Below are positions 17,664-26,468 of a DNA stretch of 64,000 nt, one piece after another (the stretch's first letter is position 1; each line of letters opens with the position of its first letter). Source of the stretch: Muriicola sp. Z0-33 (GTDB lineage Bacteria; Bacteroidota; Bacteroidia; Flavobacteriales; Flavobacteriaceae); the NCBI RefSeq assembly GCF_026126425.1, contig NZ_JAFMPW010000003.1, positions 124,001 to 188,000 of the forward strand, in the 5' to 3' direction. The notes under the pieces were generated by a model. The model ran no database searches, was not told where the DNA came from, and saw nothing but the letters and a program-made list of their open reading frames with translations. Position numbers and translations under genes: made by a program.

Positions 17664-18935
17664 ATGGCGGTAGATTTACTACTAGGATTACAATGGGGCG
17701 ACGAGGGAAAAGGAAAAATCGTTGATGTACTTACTAAGAATTATGACATAATTGCCAGATTTCAGGGAGGGCCTAATGCAGGACATACACTGGAATTTGA
17801 CGGGATTAAACATGTCTTACATACTATTCCATCTGGGATTTTCCACAAAAATGCTCTTAACATTGTTGGAAATGGGGTGGTGATAGACCCGGTGATCTTC
17901 AAGAAAGAACTAGACAATCTGGAGCAGTTCAAAATCGATATAAAATCCAAACTAGTCATTTCAAGAAAGGCCCATTTAATATTGCCTACCCACAGACTAT
18001 TAGATGCAGCTTCAGAAGCCGCGAAAGGAAAGGCAAAAATAGGTTCTACCCTCAAAGGAATTGGCCCCACCTATATGGATAAAACTGGTAGGAACGGGAT
18101 GCGTATTGGTGATCTTGAACTAGACAACTGGGAGAAAAAATACAGGGCTTTAGCCAATAAGCATGAAGCCATGATTGCTTTTTACAACGTTGATATCCAG
18201 TACGACCTTAAAGAACTGGAAGACGAATTCATGAAGGCTGTTAAAGCCTTAAAACAGCTTACATTTATCGATAGTGAGGAATATCTTTATCAGGCGCAGA
18301 AAGCTGGTAAGAAGATACTCGCCGAAGGAGCACAAGGATCACTACTTGATGTGGATTTTGGCACCTACCCTTTTGTAACTTCCTCTAATACCACAGCCGC
18401 CGGAGCATGCACAGGTCTTGGTGTTTCCCCGGGTCAGATAGGCAGAGTATTTGGTATTTTTAAGGCCTATGCCACCAGAGTGGGCAGTGGCCCTTTCCCC
18501 ACAGAGTTATTCGATGAAGATGGGGCTACCATGGGAAGAGTTGGTAATGAATTTGGAGCCACCACAGGAAGACCCAGAAGATGTGGATGGATAGACCTTG
18601 TTGCCCTAAAATATGCTGTTCAGATTAACGGAGTGACAGATTTAATGATGATGAAGGCCGATGTACTTAGCGGTTTTAAAAACATCAAAATTTGTACGGC
18701 CTATACATATAAAGGAGAGACCATATCTCATTTACCCTATAATATTGAATCGGAAAATGTAACGCCAATATATACGGAAATGAAAGGATGGGCCAAAGAT
18801 CTGACCAAAATGAGTTCTGAAGAAGAGCTTCCGGAAAACCTTATGGACTATATTAAATTCCTGGAAGCCGAACTTGAGGTGCCTATAAAAATTGTTTCTG
18901 TCGGTCCGGACAGGACACAGACCATACACAGGTAA
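17664..18935 (+). CDS. purA: Adenylosuccinate synthetase
   Basis: PurA, 423 residues, the standard length; catalyses GTP-dependent joining of IMP and aspartate, the first committed step to AMP. The GTP/IMP motif WGDEGKGK is near residue 10, GPNAGHT follows near 36, and the GPTYMDKTGRNGMR and GATTGRPRRCGW motifs are intact. It is 12 bases downstream of the Fur-family gene. Confidence 0.96.
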   Translation: MAVDLLLGLQWGDEGKGKIVDVLTKNYDIIARFQGGPNAGHTLEFDGIKHVLHTIPSGIFHKNALNIVGNGVVIDPVIFKKELDNLEQFKIDIKSKLVISRKAHLILPTHRLLDAASEAAKGKAKIGSTLKGIGPTYMDKTGRNGMRIGDLELDNWEKKYRALANKHEAMIAFYNVDIQYDLKELEDEFMKAVKALKQLTFIDSEEYLYQAQKAGKKILAEGAQGSLLDVDFGTYPFVTSSNTTAAGACTGLGVSPGQIGRVFGIFKAYATRVGSGPFPTELFDEDGATMGRVGNEFGATTGRPRRCGWIDLVALKYAVQINGVTDLMMMKADVLSGFKNIKICTAYTYKGETISHLPYNIESENVTPIYTEMKGWAKDLTKMSSEEELPENLMDYIKFLEAELEVPIKIVSVGPDRTQTIHR

Positions 18936-19068
18936 AGCCTCTTTATTTAGGAACTCATCCCTTGTTATTTAATCCTTTGAATAGCACTTATTAGTGCGTA
19001 TGACCAAATAGGTAAAAAAAATTCCTTTCTCTGCAAAAATCCATATCTTTAAGCATACAGTAATCCCT

Positions 19069-22000
19069 ATGTGCAGAAAGATATTCTGGTTGATCATCCT
19101 GGGCGGTGTTTTAAACTCTTGTTCTCTGAACATGCCCGATGAGGTGGCTGCTGCTTATGAGGATCTTCCCGAACAGATCGATTTTAACTTCCATGTTAAG
19201 CCTATTCTTTCAGATAGATGTTATACCTGTCATGGTCCTGATGAAAATAGCAGAAAAGCCAAATTGCGATTAGACATTGAGGAATACGCTTTTAAAAAAT
19301 TGGCCTCAGGAAATTTTGCCTTCAAATCAGGAAATCCTTCCAATAGCGAAAGTGTCAGGAGGATATTAAGTAATGACCCGGAAGTTCAGATGCCACCTCC
19401 GGAGGCCCACCTCAGTTTAAACGCCAGAGAAAAAGCGACCATTATTAAATGGATAGAACAAGGGGCAACATGGAAACAGCATTGGGCCTTCACCCAACCA
19501 GAAAAACCGACGATTCCCGAGATTGCTGAAAGTAAATGGCCCTCACATAACCCTATTGATAAATTTGTTCAGCTGAAATTGAAACAGCAGCAAATGGAGC
19601 CTTCAATCTCCGCCTCAAAAGAAAGGCTATTAAGACGGGTTAGTATGGACCTTACTGGCTTGCCCCCGACCATAGCGGAAATTGATGACTTCCTGAACAA
19701 CAATAGTGAAGATGCTTATGAAAAAGTTGTAGACAGGTTACTGGCTTCGGACGCCAATGCAGAGCGATTGGCCTTAGACTGGATGGATATTTCCAGGTAT
19801 GCAGATTCTCATGGATTACATGCGGATGGTTGGCGGCTGATGTGGCCCTGGAGAGATTGGGTTATAAATGCCTTCAAAAATAATATGCCTTATGACCAAT
19901 TTGTAAGCTGGCAGTTAGCAGGCGATTTATTGCCCAATGCAACACGAGAGCAAAAATTGGCAACAGCTTTTAACCGAAACCATCCCATGACTGCAGAAGG
20001 TGGTGCCATTGAAGAAGAGTTCAGGCTTAATTATGTATGGGACAGAACTGAAACTGTTGGTACCGCATTATTAGGGCTCACTATCAATTGCGCCCGTTGT
20101 CACGACCATAAATACGATCCTATAAGTCAGAAAGACTACTATCAACTCACTGCCTTTTTCAACAATGTTAAAGAACTGGGGATGACAGGGGACGATGGAA
20201 ATTATGGCCCGATGCTGGCACTGCCAGACAAGGAAACTGAAGATAAACTAGAGGAGTTATCACAAGATATTAAAGAAAAAGAAAAGCAACTAGAGCTTAC
20301 CAAAGAAGAACTGGTAAAACTAGACGAATACATCGCCGGACTTCCTGGAGATTTTAAGAAAAAAGGACTACTTGGACATTACCCATTCAACAATTTAAAG
20401 GCCAGAAGTGGGAAACAAAAGGGCTATTATGTAGATGGGGATTCCAAGGTAACTTCCAGAGAAGCTCCTTTAATAGAGAAGGGAATTAAGGGTAATTCGC
20501 TCCAATTTACCGGGGAATATGACGAGGTGTACCTGCATAATATCCCCAACTTTGAATGGACAGATACCTTCTCTGCGAGCCTTTGGATCAATACAACTAA
20601 GAAAGAGGCAGGCCTTACACAAACACTTTTGGGAACTTCCGGAGAAAAGAACAATTTTTGGAGGGGCTGGGACTTTTATCTGGACAGCCTGAATCATGTA
20701 AACGCAAGGCTCATTCATTCTTTACCGCACAATTATATACATGTTCGCTCAAAAGATGCCATAAAGACCAACGAGTGGAAACACCTGGCTTTTACCTACG
20801 GTGGCAGTGGAAAAGCTCAGGACCTTAAATTGTTCATTGATGGCCAGGCCGTGGAGACCAGCATTCCTTATAACAAATTATATAAGTCTATAAAAGCTGT
20901 CCGTTCTGCTTCACATGAACTGGATAACAGAGCGGTTAGGGTGGCAAAGAGCTATAGATCTTTTACAGGGGAAAATGGCATTTTTAAGGGTCGGATAGAT
21001 GACATTTACATATATTCCAGAACGCTTACGGCTCCCGAAATAAAGGCGTTGGCGACAAAAGATAAAGAGCAGGCGATTGCTGCTCCCCACTACTGGGTAG
21101 CCCGGAGTTCCGAAGTAAAAAAGACTCAAAATGAGCTTAGGAACCTTCGCTCTCAATGGTTGACCCATATGGAACCGGTTATGGAGGTCATGGTTATGGA
21201 GGAAATGCCCGTGGCCCGAACACCCTATTTGTATAACCGGGGCGACTATGAACAGGCTATGCATCCGGTGGAAACCAATACCCCGGAAGCTTTACCTCCA
21301 TTCCCTGAAGACTATCCTAAAAACAGGCTGGGCTTATCTAAATGGATATTCTCTAAAGATAATCCTCTTACTGCCAGGGTAACAGTAAACAGGTATTGGC
21401 AAATGCTTTTTGGTGACGGCCTGGTGACTACCCCGCAGGACTTTGGAGTGCAAGGTGCCCTGCCCTCCCATCCTGAACTGCTGGATTGGCTAGCCATTTC
21501 TTTTCAGGAAAATAATTGGGATGTAAAAGCCTTACTTAAAACGATGGTGATGTCTCATACCTACAGGCAGACTTCCTATGCATCCGATAAGTTGCGGGAA
21601 GAAGATCCAACCAACAGGCTCCTGGCCAGAGCAAACAGCTATCGTTTACCAGCAGAAATGATTCGAGACAATGCACTTGCAGCTAGTGGTCTTCTTGTAA
21701 ACCATTTGGGAGGAGAAAGTGTTAAACCCTACCAGCCAGGTAATCTTTGGATAGAAAAGAACAGTTTTTCGCACAAGCTGCTTAATTATAAAGAAACAAA
21801 AGGAGACAGCCTGTATCGCAGAGGATTATACACCTTTATTAGAAGAACAGCTCCCCATCCTGCAATGACGGCTTTTGACGTACCCTCGCGGGAAGTGTGC
21901 ATTGTGAAGCGTGAAAATACGAACACCCCCTTGCAGGCCCTTGTATTGTTAAATGATATTCAGTTTGTGGAGGCATCAAAAATTCTTGCTGAAAGAATGC

Positions 22001-22272
22001 AGAAGGAAGGCGGGGATGCTTTAGAAGATCAAATAGCCTATGCTTTTAAATTAGCTATTAGCCGAAGCCCGAAAAAGGAAGAATCTGAAATCTTAATAGA
22101 CCTATATCAAAGTCAGGCCAGGCGCTTTAAAGAGCATCCGAAAGAAGCAAAGGCCTTTCTTGCCATAGGTGAGAAAAAAGTAGATCAACGTTTAAACAAT
22201 GATAAGACTGCCGCTCTGGCTATAGTGGCCAACACTATTTTAAACCATGATGACGCTTATATGAAACGGTAA
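19069..22272 (+). CDS. PSD1-type cytochrome c / DUF1549-LamG-DUF1553 lipoprotein
   Basis: Large exported lipoprotein, 1067 residues, with a lipobox LNSC (Cys18). Domains in order: a planctomycete-type cytochrome c domain with CYTCH at 51-55 and the follow-up DENSRKAKLRLD; DUF1549 (ERLLRRVSMDLTGLPPT and the RYADSHGLHADGW region); a second CxxCH, NCARCHDHKYDP near residue 343; a coiled-coil linker; a LamG-like lectin domain (about 425-670, LGHYPFNN, FSASLWINT, KGRIDDIYIYSR); and DUF1553 (TVNRYWQMLFGDGLV, REVCIVKRENTNTPLQAL). This family is abundant in Planctomycetes and sporadic in Bacteroidota; its reaction is unknown. It heads a run of four exported proteins probably acting together. Confidence 0.88.
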   Translation: MCRKIFWLIILGGVLNSCSLNMPDEVAAAYEDLPEQIDFNFHVKPILSDRCYTCHGPDENSRKAKLRLDIEEYAFKKLASGNFAFKSGNPSNSESVRRILSNDPEVQMPPPEAHLSLNAREKATIIKWIEQGATWKQHWAFTQPEKPTIPEIAESKWPSHNPIDKFVQLKLKQQQMEPSISASKERLLRRVSMDLTGLPPTIAEIDDFLNNNSEDAYEKVVDRLLASDANAERLALDWMDISRYADSHGLHADGWRLMWPWRDWVINAFKNNMPYDQFVSWQLAGDLLPNATREQKLATAFNRNHPMTAEGGAIEEEFRLNYVWDRTETVGTALLGLTINCARCHDHKYDPISQKDYYQLTAFFNNVKELGMTGDDGNYGPMLALPDKETEDKLEELSQDIKEKEKQLELTKEELVKLDEYIAGLPGDFKKKGLLGHYPFNNLKARSGKQKGYYVDGDSKVTSREAPLIEKGIKGNSLQFTGEYDEVYLHNIPNFEWTDTFSASLWINTTKKEAGLTQTLLGTSGEKNNFWRGWDFYLDSLNHVNARLIHSLPHNYIHVRSKDAIKTNEWKHLAFTYGGSGKAQDLKLFIDGQAVETSIPYNKLYKSIKAVRSASHELDNRAVRVAKSYRSFTGENGIFKGRIDDIYIYSRTLTAPEIKALATKDKEQAIAAPHYWVARSSEVKKTQNELRNLRSQWLTHMEPVMEVMVMEEMPVARTPYLYNRGDYEQAMHPVETNTPEALPPFPEDYPKNRLGLSKWIFSKDNPLTARVTVNRYWQMLFGDGLVTTPQDFGVQGALPSHPELLDWLAISFQENNWDVKALLKTMVMSHTYRQTSYASDKLREEDPTNRLLARANSYRLPAEMIRDNALAASGLLVNHLGGESVKPYQPGNLWIEKNSFSHKLLNYKETKGDSLYRRGLYTFIRRTAPHPAMTAFDVPSREVCIVKRENTNTPLQALVLLNDIQFVEASKILAERMQKEGGDALEDQIAYAFKLAISRSPKKEESEILIDLYQSQARRFKEHPKEAKAFLAIGEKKVDQRLNNDKTAALAIVANTILNHDDAYMKR

Positions 22273-22307
22273 GATTACAGTAAGCAATGATCATTAAACA
22301 ATAAACA
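22273..22307. repeat. Heptanucleotide repeat after the PSD1 gene
   Basis: Five imperfect 7-base units (GATTACA, GTAAGCA, ATGATCA, TTAAACA, ATAAACA) starting directly after the stop codon at 22272. On the opposite strand they read as TGTTTAT/TGTTTAA-like units, related to other heptamer arrays in the window. Confidence 0.45.
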
Positions 22308-22394
22308 AGGGGTTTTTTTGATTGCTAGTGGATGATTATAAAAGATACAAGTGTGACTTATAGGGCGTATAATCCGATTTCAGTAAATAATAAG

Positions 22395-22443
22395 GTAAAT
22401 TGATACTTGATAATTGATAATTGCTAATTGATAATTGATAATT
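22395..22443. repeat. Seven-unit heptanucleotide repeat abutting the DUF1501 start
   Basis: Seven 7-base units in register: GTAAATT, GATACTT, then GATAATT twice, GCTAATT, GATAATT twice. The array ends 4 bases before the ATG at 22448, so it fills the place where the leader should be. Unit number could alter leader length. Confidence 0.85.
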
Positions 22444-22447
22444 GACC

Positions 22448-23911
22448 ATGTGTACTCATAAGCATAATACAAACTATAGCCGGCGCGACTTTCTAACGAA
22501 AACCAGTCTGGGGATGGGCGCTCTTTCCATGGCCTCCATGCTAGATCCTATGGGGCTGTTTGCCAAAGACCATTCTGGCCTGATTACCCCGAACGGAAGT
22601 GGTGGAAGCTTGGGAAAACCACATTTCCCTCCAAAAGTAAAGAGGGTCATCTATTTGTTCCAGAGCGGGGCACCCTCCCAGTTAGACCTCTTTGATTATA
22701 AACCATTGTTACAGAAGATGAACGGGCAAGACCTGCCAGAAAGTGTGCAACAGGGACAAAGGCTTACCGGCATGTCTGCTGGCCAGGCATCACTACCGAT
22801 TGCGGGCACTATCTTCGATTTTAAACAACATGGTGAAAGCGGTGCCTGGATGAGCGATCTGATGCCTCATACCTCCAAAATAGTTGATGATCTGTGCTTT
22901 ATAAAATCTATGTATACTGAAGCCATTAATCATGACCCGGCAGTGACCTTTTTTCAAACCGGTTCGCAACTCCCCGGCAGACCTTCCATTGGATCCTGGG
23001 TGAGTTATGGCCTGGGAACAGATAACAAAAACTTGCCAGAATTTGTGGTACTGGTCACCAAAGATAAGTACGGGCAACCCCTGTACTCCAGGGCCTGGGG
23101 TAATGGATTTTTACCTTCTCAGCACCAGGGAGTACAATTCAGAGCAGGCAAAGACCCGGTATTGTACCTGACTAATCCCCCAGGAGTTGATGAGAAAAGC
23201 AGAAGAGAACAATTGGATCAGCTTCAGAAACTGGAAAAAATAAACCATGAAGACGTGGGCGACCCGGAAATCCTGGCACGTATGGCCCAATACGAAATGG
23301 CATTTAGAATGCAAACCTCTGTCCCTGAAATTATGGACACTTCGGATGAACCAGATCATATCTACGACCTTTATGGAGAAGACAGCAGAAAACCGGGAAC
23401 CTTTGCCGCCAACTGTATTCTGGCGCGAAGATTGGCAGAACGGGATGTAAAGTTTATTCAGCTTTACCATCAGGGATGGGACCAACACGGAAACCTACCT
23501 AATGCCATAAAAGTACAATGTAAGGAAACAGATCAGGCTTCCGCGGCCCTTATCACGGATCTGAAACAAAGGGGTATGTTAGAAGATACCCTGGTTATCT
23601 GGGGAGGAGAATTTGGAAGGACCAATTATTCCCAGGGCCAGTTAACACCAACCAACTTTGGAAGAGATCATCACCCAAAGTGTTTTACCTTGTTTATGGC
23701 GGGAGCTGGCATCAAAAAAGGAATGACACTTGGTGCTACGGACGATTTTGGCTATAACGTGGTACAGCGCCCGGTACATGTGCATGATTTCCAGGCAACC
23801 CTTATGCATCTGTTAGGTGTAGACCATGAACGTCTTACCTTCAAGTTTCAGGGTAGGAGGTATAGATTAACGGATGTACACGGTGAGGTAGTAAAGGAAA
23901 TCCTGGCCTAA
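22448..23911 (+). CDS. Tat-exported DUF1501 protein
   Basis: About 487 residues. The N-terminus carries a twin-arginine signal (SRRDFLTK followed by the hydrophobic LGMGALSMASM). The body is a DUF1501 domain related to the sulfatase/alkaline phosphatase fold: FQSGAPSQLDLFDYKP, an ending with WGGEFGRTNYSQG and GRDHHPKCFTLFMAGAG. DUF1501 genes typically accompany DUF1549/DUF1553 genes, as here; the reaction is not known. The start was placed at the ATG at 22448; the TTG at 22442 lies in the repeat. The NHL propeller gene follows 18 bases later. Confidence 0.9.
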   Translation: MCTHKHNTNYSRRDFLTKTSLGMGALSMASMLDPMGLFAKDHSGLITPNGSGGSLGKPHFPPKVKRVIYLFQSGAPSQLDLFDYKPLLQKMNGQDLPESVQQGQRLTGMSAGQASLPIAGTIFDFKQHGESGAWMSDLMPHTSKIVDDLCFIKSMYTEAINHDPAVTFFQTGSQLPGRPSIGSWVSYGLGTDNKNLPEFVVLVTKDKYGQPLYSRAWGNGFLPSQHQGVQFRAGKDPVLYLTNPPGVDEKSRREQLDQLQKLEKINHEDVGDPEILARMAQYEMAFRMQTSVPEIMDTSDEPDHIYDLYGEDSRKPGTFAANCILARRLAERDVKFIQLYHQGWDQHGNLPNAIKVQCKETDQASAALITDLKQRGMLEDTLVIWGGEFGRTNYSQGQLTPTNFGRDHHPKCFTLFMAGAGIKKGMTLGATDDFGYNVVQRPVHVHDFQATLMHLLGVDHERLTFKFQGRRYRLTDVHGEVVKEILA

Positions 23912-23929
23912 AAATTAAAAATTACTATA

Positions 23930-24994
23930 ATGGGAAATTTAGAAAATAAGCGAAGAAGTTTTATAAAAAAATCTACAGCAGCGACCATAGGCGGTGTTAT
24001 TTTACCACAAATGAATTTTGGAATGGACGACAATTTTTCAGATGCGCTGCACGGTATAGTTGGCCATGGCGATTTCCGCTATGAGGTAGATAGCAAGTGG
24101 GGTGTTCAGGATCCCAGCCGGGTACCAATTAATGACTGTCATGAAATGGTATTGGATAGTAGTGGCCGAATATTTATGACCACTACCGGAGAAAACAATA
24201 ATAATATCATTATTTATGACCGCTCGGGAAAAGTACTGGATTCATGGGGAAAAGATTTTCCCGGTGCTCACGGGCTTACCATTACCGGCGAAGGAAAGGA
24301 ACAATTCTTATTTATTACCGATCCCAATACACATAAAGTATTTAAGACTACCCTGGATGGAAAAATTTTAATGACCTTCAACCGCCCGAGAGAAGTTGCC
24401 GGCTATACTAAAGACGAGCAGTTTAATCCTACAGAAACGGCCATTGGCCCTAATGGAGATATCTATATTGCCGATGGTTACGGACAAAATTACATTATCC
24501 AATACACCTCAAAAGGCGAGTACATCAGACATTTTGGTGGTAAAGGTGAGGGTGCGACAGAATTTGACTGTTGTCATGGGATAACAGTAGATTACAGAGA
24601 TGCCGATAACCCAAGTTTATTAATTACTTCACGGGCTGCCAATGAATTTAAACGCTTTACTTTTGAAGGGGAACACCTGGAAACAATTCCCTTGCCTGGT
24701 TGTTCTATTTGCAGACCTGTTATCCATGGTGACAATATTTATTTCGCGGTAATTGTGACCAAAACATGGGAAAGTTATGATGGTATGCTGGCGATCCTGG
24801 ACAAGGATAATAAGATAGTGTCCTTTCCTGGTGGCCGTGCACCTATTTATTCGGCCGGGGAACTTTTGAAGCCCAAATACGATGGGCATACCTTTCGCAA
24901 CCCCCATGATGTGCTGGTAGATAATGACAGTAATTTATACGTACCGCAATGGGCCTCGGGCAAAACATATCCCATTAAACTAAACAGGGTGTAA
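23930..24994 (+). CDS. Tat-exported NHL-repeat six-bladed propeller protein
   Basis: 354 residues. A twin-arginine signal KRRSFIKKS precedes a beta propeller of NHL-type blades (for example GPNGDIYIADGYGQNYIIQY near residues 170-190 and HGITVDYRDADNPSLLITSR). It resembles peptidyl-alpha-hydroxyglycine lyase/NHL proteins, but I see no firm catalytic assignment. It lies 18 bases after the DUF1501 gene and 27 bases before the DUF2231-cytochrome gene, so it is part of the same exported module. Propeller proteins beside PSD1/DUF1501 genes may bind or lyse the shared substrate (inference). Confidence 0.82.
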   Translation: MGNLENKRRSFIKKSTAATIGGVILPQMNFGMDDNFSDALHGIVGHGDFRYEVDSKWGVQDPSRVPINDCHEMVLDSSGRIFMTTTGENNNNIIIYDRSGKVLDSWGKDFPGAHGLTITGEGKEQFLFITDPNTHKVFKTTLDGKILMTFNRPREVAGYTKDEQFNPTETAIGPNGDIYIADGYGQNYIIQYTSKGEYIRHFGGKGEGATEFDCCHGITVDYRDADNPSLLITSRAANEFKRFTFEGEHLETIPLPGCSICRPVIHGDNIYFAVIVTKTWESYDGMLAILDKDNKIVSFPGGRAPIYSAGELLKPKYDGHTFRNPHDVLVDNDSNLYVPQWASGKTYPIKLNRV

Positions 24995-25021
24995 TTGCCT
25001 GATTAATAAGGAATTTTTAGT

Positions 25022-26398
25022 ATGATCGTATTGGATATAACTACTTTTATTGGCAGGTTTCACCCGCTGATTGTACATCTCCCCATTGGCTTTCTGCTCC
25101 TTGCCATTTTGATAGAATGGTACCAGGGGTCTAAAGCAAAGAAAAAGAACAATTCGTTTATAAGAGTTGGCTGGCTATTGGGAGCACTAAGTGCTATTGC
25201 CGCAGCCATCTGTGGTTGGCTACTGGCAGCCAGTGGCAACTACCCGGAAGCCGATATCTTCTGGCACCGATGGCTGGGAATAGGCCTGGCTATTGTGGCC
25301 ATAGCAGGATGGTGGTTAAAAAGAGATTCCAGTAAAATTTCTAAACTCGCTAACAACGCTATTACCCTTTTAGTGGTCTCTCTATTACTAATAGAAGGTC
25401 ACCTGGGCGGGAACCTTACCCATGGGGCCGATTATCTCCTTGCATACGCACCTAAACCCATACAAAAACTCTTTGGGGGACCCGAAGATAAAAGTACACT
25501 TCCTCAACTGGAAAGTAAAGATTCTGTACTGGTGTATGATCATATGGTCTATGCCATCCTGGAAGCCAAATGCCTCAGTTGTCATAACGACAATGAACAA
25601 CGGGGTGGCCTAAATATGCAACAGAAAACCCTTTTTGCCGAAGGGGGTGAAAACGGGCCTGTTGTTCTGGCCGGCAATACGGTAGAAAGCGAACTTTTCC
25701 GGAGGGTGACACTCTCACAAAAAAACGAGAAGTACATGCCCCCAAAAGGGGAGCCCCTTACCTATGATGAGATAAAAATATTGGAATGGTGGATAAATAA
25801 CGGCGCTGATATTGAAAAATCGCTGAACGAGCACGATATTCCTGTTCCCATGCAACAAGTGATACTGCGTTTATACGGTTTAGATACCCAACCCAAAGCA
25901 TGGTACGAATCAGTGAATTTACCCCCTGCCGACAGCCTGCAAATTGAAACCCTTGAAAAGGCCGGCTTCAGGGTGAAAACCCTGGGACAGGAAAATTCGT
26001 TGCTAGACATCAAGTACTCCGGTAAAAACATCACCCTTGCCCAACTGCAACAATTATCAATACTCAAAGAGCATATCACCTGGCTCTCACTGGCCAATAC
26101 CAACATTGAAAATGATTGGTTGGCTGTTGTAGGAGAGTTTTCAAACCTAACCCGCTTACAGCTAGAGAAAACCAACATTACGGACCAGGGTATTACCCAT
26201 CTGACCCAATTAGGGCATCTGGAATCCCTGAATCTTTACGGCACAAACATTACCGATACCGCCATTGATCTGCTCAAAGACATTCCTGAGCTAAAAAGGG
26301 TATATCTGTGGGGTACAAAAGTGTCATCAGAAGGGGCCAGTTCCTTGGCCGAATCCAACACAGAATTGGAAGTTATAGGTGGTATAAGCGGCCTGTAA
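25022..26398 (+). CDS. DUF2231 membrane - cytochrome c - leucine-rich repeat protein
   Basis: 458 residues. Residues 1-140 form four membrane helices of the DUF2231 type (FHPLIVHLPIGFLLLAILIE, then VGWLLGALSAIAAAICGWLL and GIGLAIVAIAGW). A planctomycete-type cytochrome c domain follows, with CLSCH at 184-188 and YMPPKGEPLTYDEI. The C-terminus (about 325-455) has leucine-rich repeats (LTRLQLEKTNITDQGI, LESLNLYGTNITDTAI). Likely the membrane electron carrier of the four-gene module beginning at 19069, passing electrons from the periplasm to the membrane (inference). Confidence 0.87.
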   Translation: MIVLDITTFIGRFHPLIVHLPIGFLLLAILIEWYQGSKAKKKNNSFIRVGWLLGALSAIAAAICGWLLAASGNYPEADIFWHRWLGIGLAIVAIAGWWLKRDSSKISKLANNAITLLVVSLLLIEGHLGGNLTHGADYLLAYAPKPIQKLFGGPEDKSTLPQLESKDSVLVYDHMVYAILEAKCLSCHNDNEQRGGLNMQQKTLFAEGGENGPVVLAGNTVESELFRRVTLSQKNEKYMPPKGEPLTYDEIKILEWWINNGADIEKSLNEHDIPVPMQQVILRLYGLDTQPKAWYESVNLPPADSLQIETLEKAGFRVKTLGQENSLLDIKYSGKNITLAQLQQLSILKEHITWLSLANTNIENDWLAVVGEFSNLTRLQLEKTNITDQGITHLTQLGHLESLNLYGTNITDTAIDLLKDIPELKRVYLWGTKVSSEGASSLAESNTELEVIGGISGL

Positions 26399-26444
26399 AT
26401 TCTTAAAACGCTCCCAAAGGGTACTGGTATGCTCTAAAAAGTCC

Positions 26445-26452
26445 TATTTTTG
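26445..26452 (+). promoter_or_regulatory. TAnnTTTG -7 box before the OstA-like gene
   Basis: TATTTTTG lies 16 bases before the TTG start at 26469 and supports a transcript starting just ahead of that codon. Confidence 0.45.
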
Positions 26453-26468
26453 AACAAAATTTGAACGC

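Noticed and set aside
22395-22443. CRISPR or phage attachment site
   Set aside because: Simple 7-base tandem units with no spacers; better described as a short tandem repeat.
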